Positions 38,801-52,544 of a stretch of DNA of 64,000 bases are shown here, piece after piece (the stretch's first letter is position 1; each line of letters starts with the position of its first letter). Source of the stretch: Taudactylus pleione (Eukaryota; Chordata; Amphibia; Anura; Myobatrachidae); assembly GCA_031769625.1 (NCBI GenBank), contig JAUIMM010000574.1, positions 1,922,001 to 1,986,000 on the forward strand. The letters are read 5' to 3'. Position numbers and translations under genes: made by a program. Under the pieces are notes generated by a model. That model was not told where the DNA came from, did not search any database, and was given only the letters and a program-made list of their open reading frames with translations.

Positions 38801-40550
38801 CCTACTGTACATGCACAGTCACCACAGCTATCACATACTGTACATGCACAGTCACCACATCTATCACATACTGTACATGTACAGTCACCACATCTATCAC
38901 ATACTGTACATGCACAGTCACCACATCTATCACATACTGTACATGCACAGTCACCACAGCTATCGCATACTGTACATGCACAGTCACCACATCTATCACA
39001 TACTGTACATGCACAGTCACCACATCTATCACATACTGTACCTGCACAGTCACCACAGCTATCACATACTGTACATGCACAGTCACCACATCTATCACCT
39101 ACTGTACATGCACAGTCACCACAGCTATCACATACTGTACATGCACAGTCACCACAGCTATCACATACTGTACATACACAGTCACCACATCTATCACATA
39201 CTGTACATACACAGTCACCACATCTATCACCTACTGTACATGCACAGTCACCACATCTATCACATACTGTACATGTACAGTCACCACATCTATCACATAC
39301 TGTACATACACAGTTACCACAGCTATCACATACTGTACCTGCACATTCACCACAGCTATCACCTACTGTACATGCACAGTCACCACAGCTATCACATACT
39401 GTACATACACAGTCACCACATCTATCACATACTGTACCTGCACAGTCACCACAGCTATCACATACTGTACATGCACAGTCACCACAGCTATCACATACTG
39501 TACATGCACATTCACCACAGCTATCAGATACTGTACCTGCACAGTCACCACAGCTATCACATACTGTACATGCACATTCACCACAGCTATCAGATACTGT
39601 ACCTGCACAGTCACCACAGCTATCACATACTGTACCTGCACAGTCACCACATCTATCACCTACTGTACATGCACAGTCACCACAGCTATCACATACTGTA
39701 CATACACAGTCACCACATCTATCACATACTGTACATACACAGTCACCACAGCTATCACCTACTGTACATGCACAGTCACCACAGCTATCACCTACTGTAC
39801 ATGCACAGTCACCACAGCTATCACATACTGTACATACACAGTCACCACATCTATCACAAACTGTACATGCACAGTCACCACAGCTATCACATACTGTACA
39901 TACACAGTCACCACATCTATCACATACTGTACATGCACAGTCACCACAGCTATCACATACTGTACATACACAGTCACCACAGCTATCACATACTGAACCT
40001 GCACAGTCACCACATCTATCACATACTATACCAGCAGAGTCACCACAGCTATCACATACTGTACATGTACAGTCACCACACCTATCACATACTGTACATA
40101 GACAGTCACCACAACTATCACATACTGTACATTCACAGTCACCACATCTATTACATACTGTACATGCACAGTCACCACAGCTATCACCTACTGTACATGC
40201 ACAGTCACCACATCTATCACATACTGTACATGCACAGACACCACAGCTATCACGTACTGTACATACACAGTCACCACAACTATCACATACTGTACATACA
40301 CAGTCACCACATCTATCACATACTGTACATTCACAGTCACCACATCTATTACATACTGTACATGCACAGTCACCACAGCTATCGCATACTGTACCTGCAC
40401 ATTCACCACAGCTAACGCATACTGTACATGCACAGTCACCACACCTATCACATACTGTACATAGACTGTCACCACAACTATCACATACTGTACATTCACA
40501 GTCACCACATCTATTACATACTGTACATGCACAGTCACCACAGCTATCAC

Positions 40551-42833
40551 CTACTGTACATGCACAGTCACCACATCTATCACATACTGTACATGCACAG
40601 ACACCACAGCTATCACGTACTGTACATACACAGTCACCACAACTATCACATACTGTACATACACAGTCACCTCATCTATCACATACTGTACATACACAGT
40701 CATCACATCTATCACATACTGTACAGGCACAGTCACCACAGCTATCACCTACTGTACATGCACAGTCACCACATCTAACACATACTGTACATACACAGTC
40801 ACCTCATCTATCACATACTGTACATAGACAGTCACCACATCTAACACATAATGTACATACACAGTCACCTCATCTATCACCTACTGTACATGCACAGTCA
40901 CCACAGCTATCACATACTGTACCTGCACAGTCACCACATCTATCACATACTGTACATGTACAGTCACCACATCTATCACATACTGTACATGCACAGTCAC
41001 CACATCTATCACATACTGTACATGTACAGTCACCACATCTATCACATACTGTACATGCACAGTCACCACATCTATCACATACTGTACATGTACAGTCACC
41101 ACATCTATCACATACTGTACATGCACAGTCACCACATCTATTACATACTGTACATGCACAGTCACCACAGCTATCGCATACTGTACATGTACAGTCACCA
41201 CATCTATCACATACTGTACATGCACAGTCACCACAGCTATCACATACTGTACATGCACAGTCACCACAGCTATCACATACTGTACATGCACAGTCACCAC
41301 AACTATCACATACTGTACATACACAGTCACCACATCTATCACATACTGTACATACACAGTCACCTCATCTATCACCTACTGTACATGCACAGTCACCACA
41401 TATATCACATACTGTACATGCACAGTCACCACAGCTATCACATACTGTACATACACAGTCACCACATCTATCACAAACTGTACATGCACAGTCACCACAG
41501 CTATCACATACTGTACATGCACAGTCACCACATCTATCACATACTGTACCTGCACAGTCACCACAGCTATCACATACTGTACATGCACAGTCACCACATC
41601 TATCACCTACTGTACATGCACAGTCACCACAGCTATCACATACTGTACATGCACAGTCACCACAACTATCACATACTGTACATACACAGTCACCACATCT
41701 ATCACATACTGTACATACACAGTCACCTCATCTATCACCTACTGTACATGCACAGTCACCACATATATCACATACTGTACATGCACAGTCACCACATCTA
41801 TCACATACTGTACATGCACAGTCACCACATCTATCACATACTGTACAGGCAAATTCACCACATCTATCACCTACTGTACATGCACAGTCACCACATCTAT
41901 CACCTACTGTACATGCACAGTCACCACATCTATCACATACTGTACATGTACAGTCACCACATCTATCACATACTTTACCTACACAGTCACCACAGCTATC
42001 ACATACTGTACCTGCACATTCACCACAGCTATCACCTACTGTACATGCACAGTCACCACAGCTATCACATACTGTACATACACAGTCACCACATCTATCA
42101 CATACTGTACCTGCACAGTCACCACAGCTATCACATACTGTACATGCACAGTCACCACAGCTATCACATACTGTACATGCACATTCACCACAGCTATCAG
42201 ATACTGTACCTGCACAGTCACCACAGCTATCACATACTGTACCTGCACAGTCACCACATCTATCACCTACTGTACATGCACAGTCACCACAGCTATCACA
42301 TACTGTACATACACAGTCACCACATCTATCACATACTGTACATACACAGTCACCACAGCTATCACATACTGTACATGCACAGTCACCACAGCTATCACCT
42401 ACTGTACATGCACAGTCACCACAGCTATCACATACTGTACATACACAGTCACCACATCTATCACAAACTGTACATGCACAGTCACCACAGCTATCGCATA
42501 CTGTACATACACAGTCACCACATCTATCACATACTGTACATGCACAGTCACCACAGCTATCACATACTGTACATACACAGTCACCACAGCTATCACATAC
42601 TGAACCTGCACAGTCACCACATCTATCACATACTATACCAGCAGAGTCACCACAGCTATCACATACTGTACATGTACAGTCACCACACCTACAGCTAACG
42701 CATACTGTACATGCACAGTCACCACACCTATCACATACTGTACATAGACAGTCACCACAACTATCACATACTGTACATTCACAGTCACCACATCTATTAC
42801 ATACTGTACATGCACAGTCACCACAGCTATCAC
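40551..42833 (+). repeat. Higher-order block B, copy 1
   Basis: Repeated at an offset of 2283 bp. A 65-codon minus-strand frame (40551-40748) recurs identically at 42834-43031, and a 164-codon one (40881-41375) at 43164-43658. Rare variants such as CACATATATCAC and TACAGGCAAATTCACC occur in both copies. Confidence 0.9.
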
Positions 42834-45407
42834 CTACTGTACATGCACAGTCACCACATCTATCACATACTGTACATGCACAGACACCACAGCTATCACG
42901 TACTGTACATACACAGTCACCACAACTATCACATACTGTACATACACAGTCACCTCATCTATCACATACTGTACATACACAGTCATCACATCTATCACAT
43001 ACTGTACAGGCACAGTCACCACAGCTATCACCTACTGTACAGGCACAGTCACCACATCTAACACATACTGTACATACACAGTCACCTCATCTATCACATA
43101 CTGTACATAGACAGTCACCACATCTAACACATAATGTACATACACAGTCACCTCATCTATCACCTACTGTACATGCACAGTCACCACAGCTATCACATAC
43201 TGTACCTGCACAGTCACCACATCTATCACATACTGTACATGTACAGTCACCACATCTATCACATACTGTACATGCACAGTCACCACATCTATCACATACT
43301 GTACATGTACAGTCACCACATCTATCACATACTGTACATGCACAGTCACCACATCTATCACATACTGTACATGTACAGTCACCACATCTATCACATACTG
43401 TACATGCACAGTCACCACATCTATTACATACTGTACATGCACAGTCACCACAGCTATCGCATACTGTACATGTACAGTCACCACATCTATCACATACTGT
43501 ACATGCACAGTCACCACAGCTATCACATACTGTACATGCACAGTCACCACAGCTATCACATACTGTACATGCACAGTCACCACAACTATCACATACTGTA
43601 CATACACAGTCACCACATCTATCACATACTGTACATACACAGTCACCTCATCTATCACCTACTGTACATGCACAGTCACCACATATATCACATACTGTAC
43701 ATGCACAGTCACCACAGCTATCACATACTGTACATACACAGTCACCACATCTATCACAAACTGTACATGCACAGTCACCACAGCTATCACATACTGTACA
43801 TGCACAGTCACCACATCTATCACATACTGTACCTGCACATTCACCACAGCTATCACATACTGTACATGCACAGTCACCACATCTATCACCTACTGTACAT
43901 GCACAGTCACCACAGCTATCACATACTGTACATGCACAGTCACCACAACTATCACATACTGTACATACACAGTCACCTCATCTATCACCTACTGTACATG
44001 CACAGTCACCACATATATCACATACTGTACATGCACAGTCACCACATCTATCACATACTGTACATGCACAGTCACCACATCTATCACATACTGTACAGGC
44101 AAATTCACCACATCTATCACCTACTGTACATGCACAGTCACCACATCTATCACCTACTGTACATGCACAGTCACCACATCTATCACATACTGTACATGTA
44201 CAGTCACCACATCTATCACATACTGTACCTACACAGTCACCACAGCTATCACATACTGTACCTGCACATTCACCACAGCTATCACCTACTGTACATGCAC
44301 AGTCACCACAGCTATCACATACTGTACATACACAGTCACCACATCTATCACATACTGTACCTGCACAGTCACCACAGCTATCACATACTGTACATGCACA
44401 GTCACCACAGCTATCACATACTGTACATGCACATTCACCACAGCTATCAGATACTGTACCTGCACAGTCACCACAGCTATCACATACTGTACCTGCACAG
44501 TCACCACATCTATCACCTACTGTACATGCACAGTCACCACAGCTATCACATACTGTACATACACAGTCACCACATCTATCACATACTGTACATACACAGT
44601 CACCACAGCTATCACATACTGTACATGCACAGTCACCACAGCTATCACCTACTGTACATGCACAGTCACCACAGCTATCACATACTGTACATACACAGTC
44701 ACCACATCTATCACAAACTGTACATGCACAGTCACCACAGCTATCACATACTGTACATACACAGTCACCACATCTATCACATACTGTACATGCACAGTCA
44801 CCACAGCTATCACATACTGTACATACACAGTCACCACAGCTATCACATACTGAACCTGCACAGTCACCACATCTATCACATACTATACCAGCAGAGTCAC
44901 CACAGCTATCACATACTGTACATGTACAGTCACCACATCTATCACATACTGTACATACACAGTCACCACAACTATCACATACTGTACATTCACAGTCACC
45001 ACATCTATTACATACTGTACATGCACAGTCACCACAGCTATCACCTACTGTACATGCACAGTCACCACATCTATCACATACTGTACATGCACAGACACCA
45101 CAGCTATCACGTACTGTACATACACAGTCACCACAACTATCACATACTGTACATACACAGTCACCACATCTATCACATACTGTACATTCACAGTCACCAC
45201 ATCTATTACATACTGTACATGCACAGTCACCACAGCTATCGCATACTGTACCTGCACAGTCACCACAGCTAACGCATACTGTACATGCACAGTCACCACA
45301 CCTATCACATACTGTACATAGACAGTCACCACAACTATCACATACTGTACATTCACAGTCACCACATCTATTACATACTGTACATGCACAGTCACCACAG
45401 CTATCAC
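42834..45407 (+). repeat. Higher-order block B, copy 2
   Basis: Second copy of the block at 40551, followed by a third start at 45408 (identical 65-codon frame at 45408-45605), 2574 bp later, which is exactly 78 units. The unequal lengths (2283 then 2574) point to gain or loss of units by unequal exchange. Confidence 0.88.
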
Positions 45408-46939
45408 CTACTGTACATGCACAGTCACCACATCTATCACATACTGTACATGCACAGACACCACAGCTATCACGTACTGTACATACACAGTCACCACAAC
45501 TATCACATACTGTACATACACAGTCACCTCATCTATCACATACTGTACATACACAGTCATCACATCTATCACATACTGTACAGGCACTGTCACCACAGCT
45601 ATCACCTACTGTACATGCACAGTCACCACATCTAACACATACTGTACATACACAGTCACCTCATCTATCACATACTGTACATAGACAGTCACCACATCTA
45701 ACACATAATGTACATACACAGTCACCACAGCTATCACATACTGTACCTGCACAGTCACCACATCTATCACATACTGTACATGTACAGTCACCACATCTAT
45801 CACATACTGTACATGCACAGTCACCACATCTATCACATACTGTACATGTACAGTCACCACATCTATCACATACTGTACATGCACAGTCACCACATCTATC
45901 ACATACTGTACATGTACAGTCACCACATCTATCACATACTGTACATGCACAGTCACCACATCTATTACATACTGTACATGCACAGTCACCACAGCTATCG
46001 CATACTGTACATGTACAGTCACCACATCTATCACATACTGTACATGCACAGTCACCACATCTATTACATACTGTACCTGCACAGTCACCACAGCTATCAC
46101 ATACTGTATATGCACAGTCACCACATCTATCACCTACTGTACATGCACAGTCACCACAACTATCACATACTGTACATACACAGTCACCACATCTATCACA
46201 TACTGTACATACACAGTCACCACAACTATCACCTACTGTACATGTACAGTCACCACATCTATCACATACTGTACCTGCACAGTCACCACAGCTATCACAT
46301 ACTGTACATGCAGTCACCACACCTATCACATACTGTACATAGACAGTCACCACATCTAAAACATACTGTACATACACAGTCGCCACATCTATCACATACT
46401 GTACATGCAGTCACCACACCTATCACATACTGTACATAGACAGTCACCACATCTAAAACATACTGTACATACACAGTCGCCACATCTATCACATACTGTA
46501 CAGGCACAGTCACCACATCTATCACATACTGTACATACACAGTCACCACATCTATCACATACTGTACATGCACAGTCACCACAGCTATCACATACTGTAC
46601 ATACACAGTCACCACATCTATCACCTACTGTACATACACAGTCACCACATCTAAAACATACTGTACATAGACAGTCACCACATCTAAAACATACTGTACA
46701 TACACAGTCGCCACATCTATCACATACTGTACAGGCACAGTCACCACATCTATCACCTACTGTACATGCACAGTCACCACATCTATCACCTACTGTACAT
46801 GCACAGTCACCACATCTAACACATACTGTACATACACAGTCACCTCATCTATCACATACTGTACATAGACAGTCACCACATCTAACACAATATGAGATAT
46901 GGTAAGAACTTACCCTTGTTATCTCTATTTCTACGAAGT

Positions 46940-47075
46940 CCATAGGGTTCCACAGGATACCTTGGGGTATAGGTGTGACGTCAGTCGCAGGGCACCAAAG
47001 AGTTAAGCTTTCAGCCTCCCAGGATGCACTAGGTCCCCCTCCTATACCCCGCCCCCGGGCCAAGGCACCTCAGTT
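46940..47075. repeat. DIRS left inverted terminal repeat
   Basis: Matches 52545-52681 in inverse orientation with one 1-bp difference near 46948, covering the CCATAGGG start, GGTGTGACGTCAGTCGC and CCCCGCCCCCGGGCC. The outermost 50 bp (46890-46939) are unique to this end, as expected for DIRS left and right ends of unequal length. Confidence 0.93.
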
Positions 47076-47223
47076 AGTTACCAAGCCATAGGCCGGAGGA
47101 GGAGAAGGAAGAGAGAGAACAAAGATCTGGACACATACAAGAATCACATTCTCACCAGAGGGAGACGGAAAACCGGTGACCAGAGCAAAGCCCATCTGCA
47201 GCACAGGTGCGACAGGGCGGGAG

Positions 47224-47335
47224 TCCTGTGGAACCCTATGGACTTCGTAGAAATAGAGATAACAAGTGTAAGTTCTTACCATATCTCATATTTTCTACTT
47301 CAGGGTCCATAGGGTATCCACAGGATACCTTGGGG
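47224..47335. repeat. DIRS internal complementary region
   Basis: 47224-47291 is the reverse complement of the left outer end (46890-46957) with one mismatch. 47292-47335 is the reverse complement of the right outer end (52653-52696). The two parts meet at 47291/47292, so the region complements the joined ends (CTCATATTTTCTAC spans the joint). This is the hallmark DIRS-1 arrangement used to complete the termini during replication. Confidence 0.93.
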
Positions 47336-47355
47336 ATGTCCCAAAGCAGTATCCT

Positions 47356-48893
47356 TTAAGGGTGGGGACGCTCCTGTGCAGAAAGGAGAATCCGCCGCCC
47401 GAAGGAAGCATCCTGAGAGGCGAAGGTGTCAAACCTGTAATACCTCACGAAGGTATGGACAGAAGACCACGTAGCAGCCTTGCAGATCTGAACTGCCGAG
47501 GCACCACGTTGAGCTGCCCACGAAGGACCCACAGACCTAGTGGAATGAGCCTTCAGAGAAGGAGGGACCGGTAGGCCTTCATGAAGATAAGCTTCAGAAA
47601 TAGCCATACGGATCCAGGCTGCCAAAGTTTGCTTTGAAGCAGGCCAACCCTTTTTACAGAAGCCATAGAGGACAACAAAGCGTCCGACTTCCTAAACAAA
47701 GAAGTGCGGTCAACAGAAGTCCTTAAGGCCCGCACAACATCCAAAGAGGCCTCACCCACGGAAAGACCCGGTGAGTTAAAGGCCGGAACAACTATTTCCT
47801 CGTTAACATGAAACTGGGAAAAAACTTTGGGAAGAAACTCGGGCCGAGTGCGGAGCACTGCCCTGTTCCCATGAAAAACCAAGAAAGGGGGTCTACAAGA
47901 AAGAGCCCCTAACTCAGAAACACGTCTGGCTGAAGCAACGGCCAGAAGGAAAACAGTCTTAGCTGTTAGCCATTTAATATCCACTGAGCCCAGTGGTTCA
48001 AACAGCGGTCCTTGGAGAGCCCTCAGGACCACAGCCAAATCCCAAGGCGCCACAGGTGGAACAAAGGGCGGCTGAATACGGAGAACACCTTGCATAAAGG
48101 TGCGCACATCCGGGATTGTAGCAATCCTACGGTGAAACCAGACAGATAGGGCCGAAACCTGTACCTTCAAAGAAGCAAGGCGAAGCCCATGATCTAGTCC
48201 CGCTTGCAGGAAGGCGAGAATCCGAGACAGATGAAACTCCCGCGGTGCATAACCTCTCGGTCGACACCACTGGAAGAACGTATGCCACACGCGATGGTAT
48301 ATCCTCGCGGAAGACGGTTTCCGAGCTCGTAACATGGTACGCACCACAGAGCTGGCAAACCCCCAGGACCTCAGCATGGCCGTCTCAACAGCCACGCCGC
48401 CAAAGACAGCTGAGTCAGGTCCGGGTGAAGACAAGGACCCTGAGACAGAAGGTCCGGTCGTAGCGGCAACCGCAGAGGACTGTCCACGGACAGACCCTGA
48501 AGGTCTGAGAACCAGTGCCGTCTGGGCCACGCGGGAGCTATCAACAGGAGCGTCCCTCCTTCCTGTTTGAATTTCCGGATTACCCGTGGAAGAAGGGAGA
48601 CCGGAGGGAACAGGTATGCGAACCTGAACGTCCACCGGACGGACAGAGCATCCACCAGAGACGCCCCTTCGTCTCTTGTGCGAGACCCGTACACCGGCAA
48701 CAAGTTGTTGTGCCGGGACGCCATGAGGTCGATTTCTGGAAGACCCCACCTGTCCACCAGTAGTTGAAAAACGTCCGGGTGCAGGGACCATTCCCCTGGA
48801 TGAACGTCCTGGCGACTTAGAAAGTCCGCCTCCCAATTTAGCACTCCCGGGATGAAGACCGCTGATATGGCCGGAAGATTGCGCTCCGCCCAA
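47356..48893 (-). pseudogene. DIRS tyrosine recombinase (one frameshift)
   Basis: This enzyme would integrate the circular DNA copy. The recognisable core begins at LRSWGFASSVVRTM and continues IYHRVWHTFFQWC, then VASARRVSELGALS with the first catalytic Arg. After a frame change it gives AHSTRSVGPSWAAQRGAS (His-x-x-Arg box) and TWSSVHTFVRYYRF with the nucleophilic Tyr. The frame 48893-47553 runs into the second frame (47625-47356) through a probable 1-bp deletion in the A-run at about 47651-47656. The 5' part of the frame overlaps the end of the RT frame by about 520 bp in another phase, which is usual for DIRS. All catalytic residues are present, so one base is all that separates this from an open gene. 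Confidence 0.88.
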
Positions 48894-50150
48894 ACCAGGA
48901 TCCGAGAGACCTCTACGAGAGCCGCCCGACTGCGAGTTCCTCCTTGCCTATTTATGTAGGCCACGGTGGTAGCATTGTCCGACTGGACCTGCACCGGGTG
49001 ACCCTGGAGAAACCGCTGTGCCTGCAGGAAAGCATTGAAGACCGCACGGAGTTCCAAGATATTTATTGGAAGCTCCGCTTCTGTCGGTGTCCACCTGCCC
49101 TGGAACAAGTGTGGACCCGAAACTGCTCCCCAGCCCCGAAGACTGGCGTCCGTTGTCAACAGGACCCAATTTGGAACCCAGAACGGACGTCCCTTGTTGA
49201 GGTGGGTCGTCTTTAACCACCACGCAAGGGACAGGCGAACCTCCGGGGTGAGCACAATCGTCTGGAACTTCAGAGACTGAGGCAGCCCGTTCCACTTGGA
49301 CAGGATCAGGTGCTGCAGAGGTCTAGAGTGAAACTGGGCGTATTCCACCATGTCGAACACCGACACCATGGAGCCCAGTAACCTCATCGCCGAGTGTAAG
49401 GACACCCGGCGGCTGTGCAGACAACTGCGCACCCTTGACTGTAAAGCAGAGATCTTGTCCTCCGTCACGAAGATCCTTTGCTGTCCCGAGTCCAATAAGG
49501 CTCCAAGATGCAGAATCCTCCGAGACGGGATTAGAGTGGACTTCTGCCAGTTGATTAGCCAGCCGTGCCGTTGCAGCAGTGCAATGGTCAGGTCCAAGTG
49601 GTGTAACAGGAGCTCTGGAGATCCTGCCACCAATAACAGGTCGTCCAAGTACGGCAACATGCGGACTCCTTGCAGCCGCAGAGAAGCCGCCATGACCGCC
49701 ATAGCGTCCTGTATGTCCAATGACACCATGTAGTCCCCAGGTTCCAGCGCCAGAATGATGGACCGTAGGGTCTCCATCCGAAACTTCGGGACCCGCAAAG
49801 ACTTGTTGAGTGCTTTGAGGTTGAGAATCGGACGATATGACCCATTGGGTTTCTGTACCAAAAATAGATTTGAATAGAAACCCTGGCCCCTCTGGGAGAA
49901 TGGAACAGGCACTATAACTCCAGCCTGGAGCATAGTGTGCAATACCTTCCGCAGCTCCGTAGCCTTGTTCCGGTCTGATGGTAGACCCGTGGTGAAGAAT
50001 CGAGCCGGGGGTCTGTGCCGGAAGGAGAGGGCGTACCCGTGAGAGACCACCTCCAGAACCCAAGTGTCTGTCGTAGTGAACGACCAACACCGGGAGAACT
50101 GCAGCAGGCGGCCTCCCACCCTGGGATCCCCCAAGGGGAGACCCGGACCG
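48371..50150 (-). pseudogene. DIRS RT, RNase H and C-terminal domain (in-frame deletion)
   Basis: In order: LEVVSHGYALSF, FLVQKPNGSYRPILNLKALN, GDYMVSLDIQDA, YLDDLLLVAG (RT), LLTTDASLRGWGAV, INILELRAVFNAF, QVQSDNATTVAYINRQGG and NWEADFLSR (RNase H), then EIDLMASRHNNLLPVY and FAYLFPPVSLLPRV, the region described in DIRS as a putative N6-adenine methyltransferase. The frame is open to 48371. However, DIQDA runs straight into MAVMAASLRL at about 49703. The roughly 40 residues usually found between them, including the LPFGLxxAPxxF motif, are missing without a frame change. That removes RT palm motif B, so the enzyme is predicted inactive. In this copy the frame is joined upstream to gag by a gag frameshift. 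Confidence 0.9.
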
Positions 50151-51610
50151 TCAGGCCGCAGGCTTGTCATCTGGCTTGGGGGCCGGACGTCTGGTACTCC
50201 ATGCCTGTTTCCGGGGCTTGACCGATTTCTTAGGGCCAGCCTGTCTAGGAAACAACTGTGGTTTGGGCCTGCCCTGGGCCCTAGATGACCGAAAGGACGA
50301 TGGTCCAGAACCAGAAGGAGCAGCGGCCGACGGGAGACAAGCAGATTTGGCTGCCGCCAGCGTGGCCACAATCTTATCCAGATCCGGACCGAATAGAACT
50401 TCTCCGGTAAACGGCAACGCTTCCAGACCTTTCTTGGATCTGCGTCCGCCTTCCAGGATCGCAGCCACAAGGTGCGACGAGCAGCTACCGCTGCTGAAGA
50501 AATTCTAGACACCAGAGTACTAATGTCTAGAGCCGCCTCGTTGATGTAGGTGGCCGAATCACGGAGATTGCCAATCAACTCCGCTTGTTCGGCCGGACAG
50601 TCGGATTCAAAAGAAGCCTCTAATGAATCCGCCCAGCGCTCCATCGCTCTTGCAACCCAGCAAATGGCCATAGCCGGCCGTGCTGCCCCCCCTGCAAGGG
50701 AATAAGCGGACTTCAGGCAGATTTCTACCTTGCGGTCCGTAGCATCCTTAAGGGAGGACATGGATGGCATCGGCAATGTGGCACTACGGACAAGACGGGT
50801 CACGTGAGAATCCACCTGTGGAGGGGATTCACACTTAGCAAAATAATTATCCGCGAACGGATAAGCCACCGCCAGGCGTCTCTGCGGCTGGTATCTTTTG
50901 CCAGGTTGTTTCCACGCCTCCTCTAAATGGTCCACCAACTGACCCGAAAGAGGAAAGACTGTGGCATCGCCCTTCACATCTTTGAAAAAGGCATACTTAG
51001 ATTTAGCCGCTGGGGGAACTTCGTCCTCAATCACCAAGGCTGTGCGGACCGCCCGAATAAGTCCAGGAATATATACTTTGGACTTAGCATCAGCGTCCTT
51101 AGTATGGAAAGGTTCCTGATCGTAAGGATCCAGAATCTCCCCATCATCAGACGTCCCTTCGTCATCCTCATAAGGAGCGGACAGAGACGCCACCGGCCTT
51201 TTATGAGGCCGCATCACGGACTCCCCTTGCAACACATCCGACAAGTGCTGTAAAGAACTCGTCAGGGAGTTAACCCACGCTGGCTCCTGAGAACCCGGGA
51301 GCGGGGAAATAGGGAGACTGTGGGGTACCACCAATTGTCGTGGGAACCCCTGCATGGGTGACGACACCACAGACTGCTGGGACAAACCCATCGGAGTAAA
51401 TGCGGGCTGCGGAGCTAACTGGCCCACTAAAGCTGTTAACGCCTGAGCGAAACAAGCCCAGGGCGGCTCCTGTACCGGTGCTGTAACCGTAATAGGCCGC
51501 GCCATGGACAAACACTGCCGGCAAAGGCCCTCCGCGCTACCCTCCCCCTCCGCTAACTGTACTTTGCACGTGGTACACTGTAGCCGGAGGGGAAAATCAC
51601 TTTCAGACAT
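50151..51610 (-). pseudogene. gag: DIRS gag (1-bp frameshift)
   Basis: The start at 51610 gives MSESDFPLRLQCTTCKVQL, with a C-x2-C...C-x2-C metal-binding motif near residues 12-36, then an acidic linker (EDDEGTSDDGEILDPYD) and a conserved helical region (WVARAMERWADSLEASF, NLRDSATYINEAALDIST). About 390 codons in, the frame changes: a 1-bp deletion near 50438 makes the reading continue into the RT frame, whereas the gag tail (GLEALPFTGEVLFGPDLDK ... PKPDDKPAA) lies in another frame and ends at 50151. The fused 1079-codon frame in this copy is therefore an accident. Gag packages element RNA. Confidence 0.85.
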
Positions 51611-52544
51611 GATGGCACCACGTATGTGACCTCTCTCACCAATTAAGTATTAAATAGGCGAGAGACCACCCTGCAGCACCGCACCGCAAGGGCTTTAGCA
51701 GAAAGAACAGGGACAGTAATAAAGCTGACAGTTTAGAGAAGAATAGTTACAGGCAGCGCTAGCACAGTCACATACAATGCAGAGAAATAACAATTCCTGC
51801 ACTAACAGCGCTGATCACTCAACTACACAGACACAGGGCCTGGTAGGACACAGCGCTGCATACACAGACCTGAGCCACAGCGGAGGAGAGGTATGCGGGG
51901 GGACCCAGACCACGATGCTTCCTTCCAGACTTCCAGCAGCGTTCACCATGCGTTGCAGAGAAGATGGCCGCCGAGGAGCAGAGAGAAGCTGGCCTGGGGG
52001 AGGAGCGCTGACACAGGACCAGTCAGCACAGTGCAGAGAGGGCTGTGTGCAGCGGGGGAGGCGCCGGCTGTGAGACAGGGAAGGCGCACTCCCCTGGCAT
52101 GCATTTAACCCCTGGGACGCCGCAGCGCTACCGCTCTGCTGCGGTCCGCTGTCCCAGGGGGTAGTGGAAGCGCAGGTTGGTCGCCTGGCTCCACGCTGCA
52201 GCCAGTCCCCAGGGAGCCCCCAGCCTGGGGACTTAGGACCATGTGATCAGCGGGGACCCACCGCGGGACCCCGCTGCTTACCTCTGTCCCCCTTGAATCC
52301 GGCCATGGTCCGGAGCATCTGGGGTCACCGCTAGCTGTGACCCCAGACGCCCACCAGCATCCACCGAATCAGTACCGGCGTTCTGGTACCGGCGGGGTGT
52401 AGGGAAGACAGCATGGACGTCAGGACTGACTGTCCATGCTGTTCATCCAGATGTGCAGCCACAGCTGCATGAAGAAAAAGCTTCAGGGGCTCTTCTAGCC
52501 CCCACTCCAACAGGTGCACCCGACTCCGGCCGGGCACCAAACTA
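51611..52544 (-). other. DIRS 5' leader
   Basis: About 930 bp of non-coding, GC-rich sequence between the right terminal repeat and the gag start. It should contain the element's promoter, but I see no distinct TATA box. Confidence 0.6.

Larger units (their letters stand above)
20756..46889 (+). repeat. 33-bp satellite array, left block (26.1 kb, about 790 units)
   Basis: Head-to-tail units of 33 bp (a representative is 22104-22136) share the core CTGTACATGCACAGTCACC. Three sites are commonly two-state: ACATCT or ACAGCT, CACATACTG or CACCTACTG, and CATGCAC or CATACAC. CCTGCAC and rarer forms also occur. All units have the same orientation. About one unit per kilobase is 31 bp (CATGCAGTCAC, missing CA). 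Since 33 is a multiple of 3 and the unit lacks stops in most frames, huge open frames run through it on both strands. The array starts abruptly at 20756 and is interrupted at 46890 by a DIRS element. Confidence 0.97.

Noticed and set aside
20756..46889. CRISPR array
   Set aside because: The repeats are contiguous with no unique spacers, and the genome is eukaryotic.
48245..51253. Plus-strand open frames opposite the DIRS element
   Set aside because: They are shadows of GC-rich minus-strand coding and have no recognised domains.
48371..51610. A natural gag-RT fusion protein of 1079 codons
   Set aside because: The gag tail continues in another frame to 50151, so the fusion results from a 1-bp deletion near 50438.
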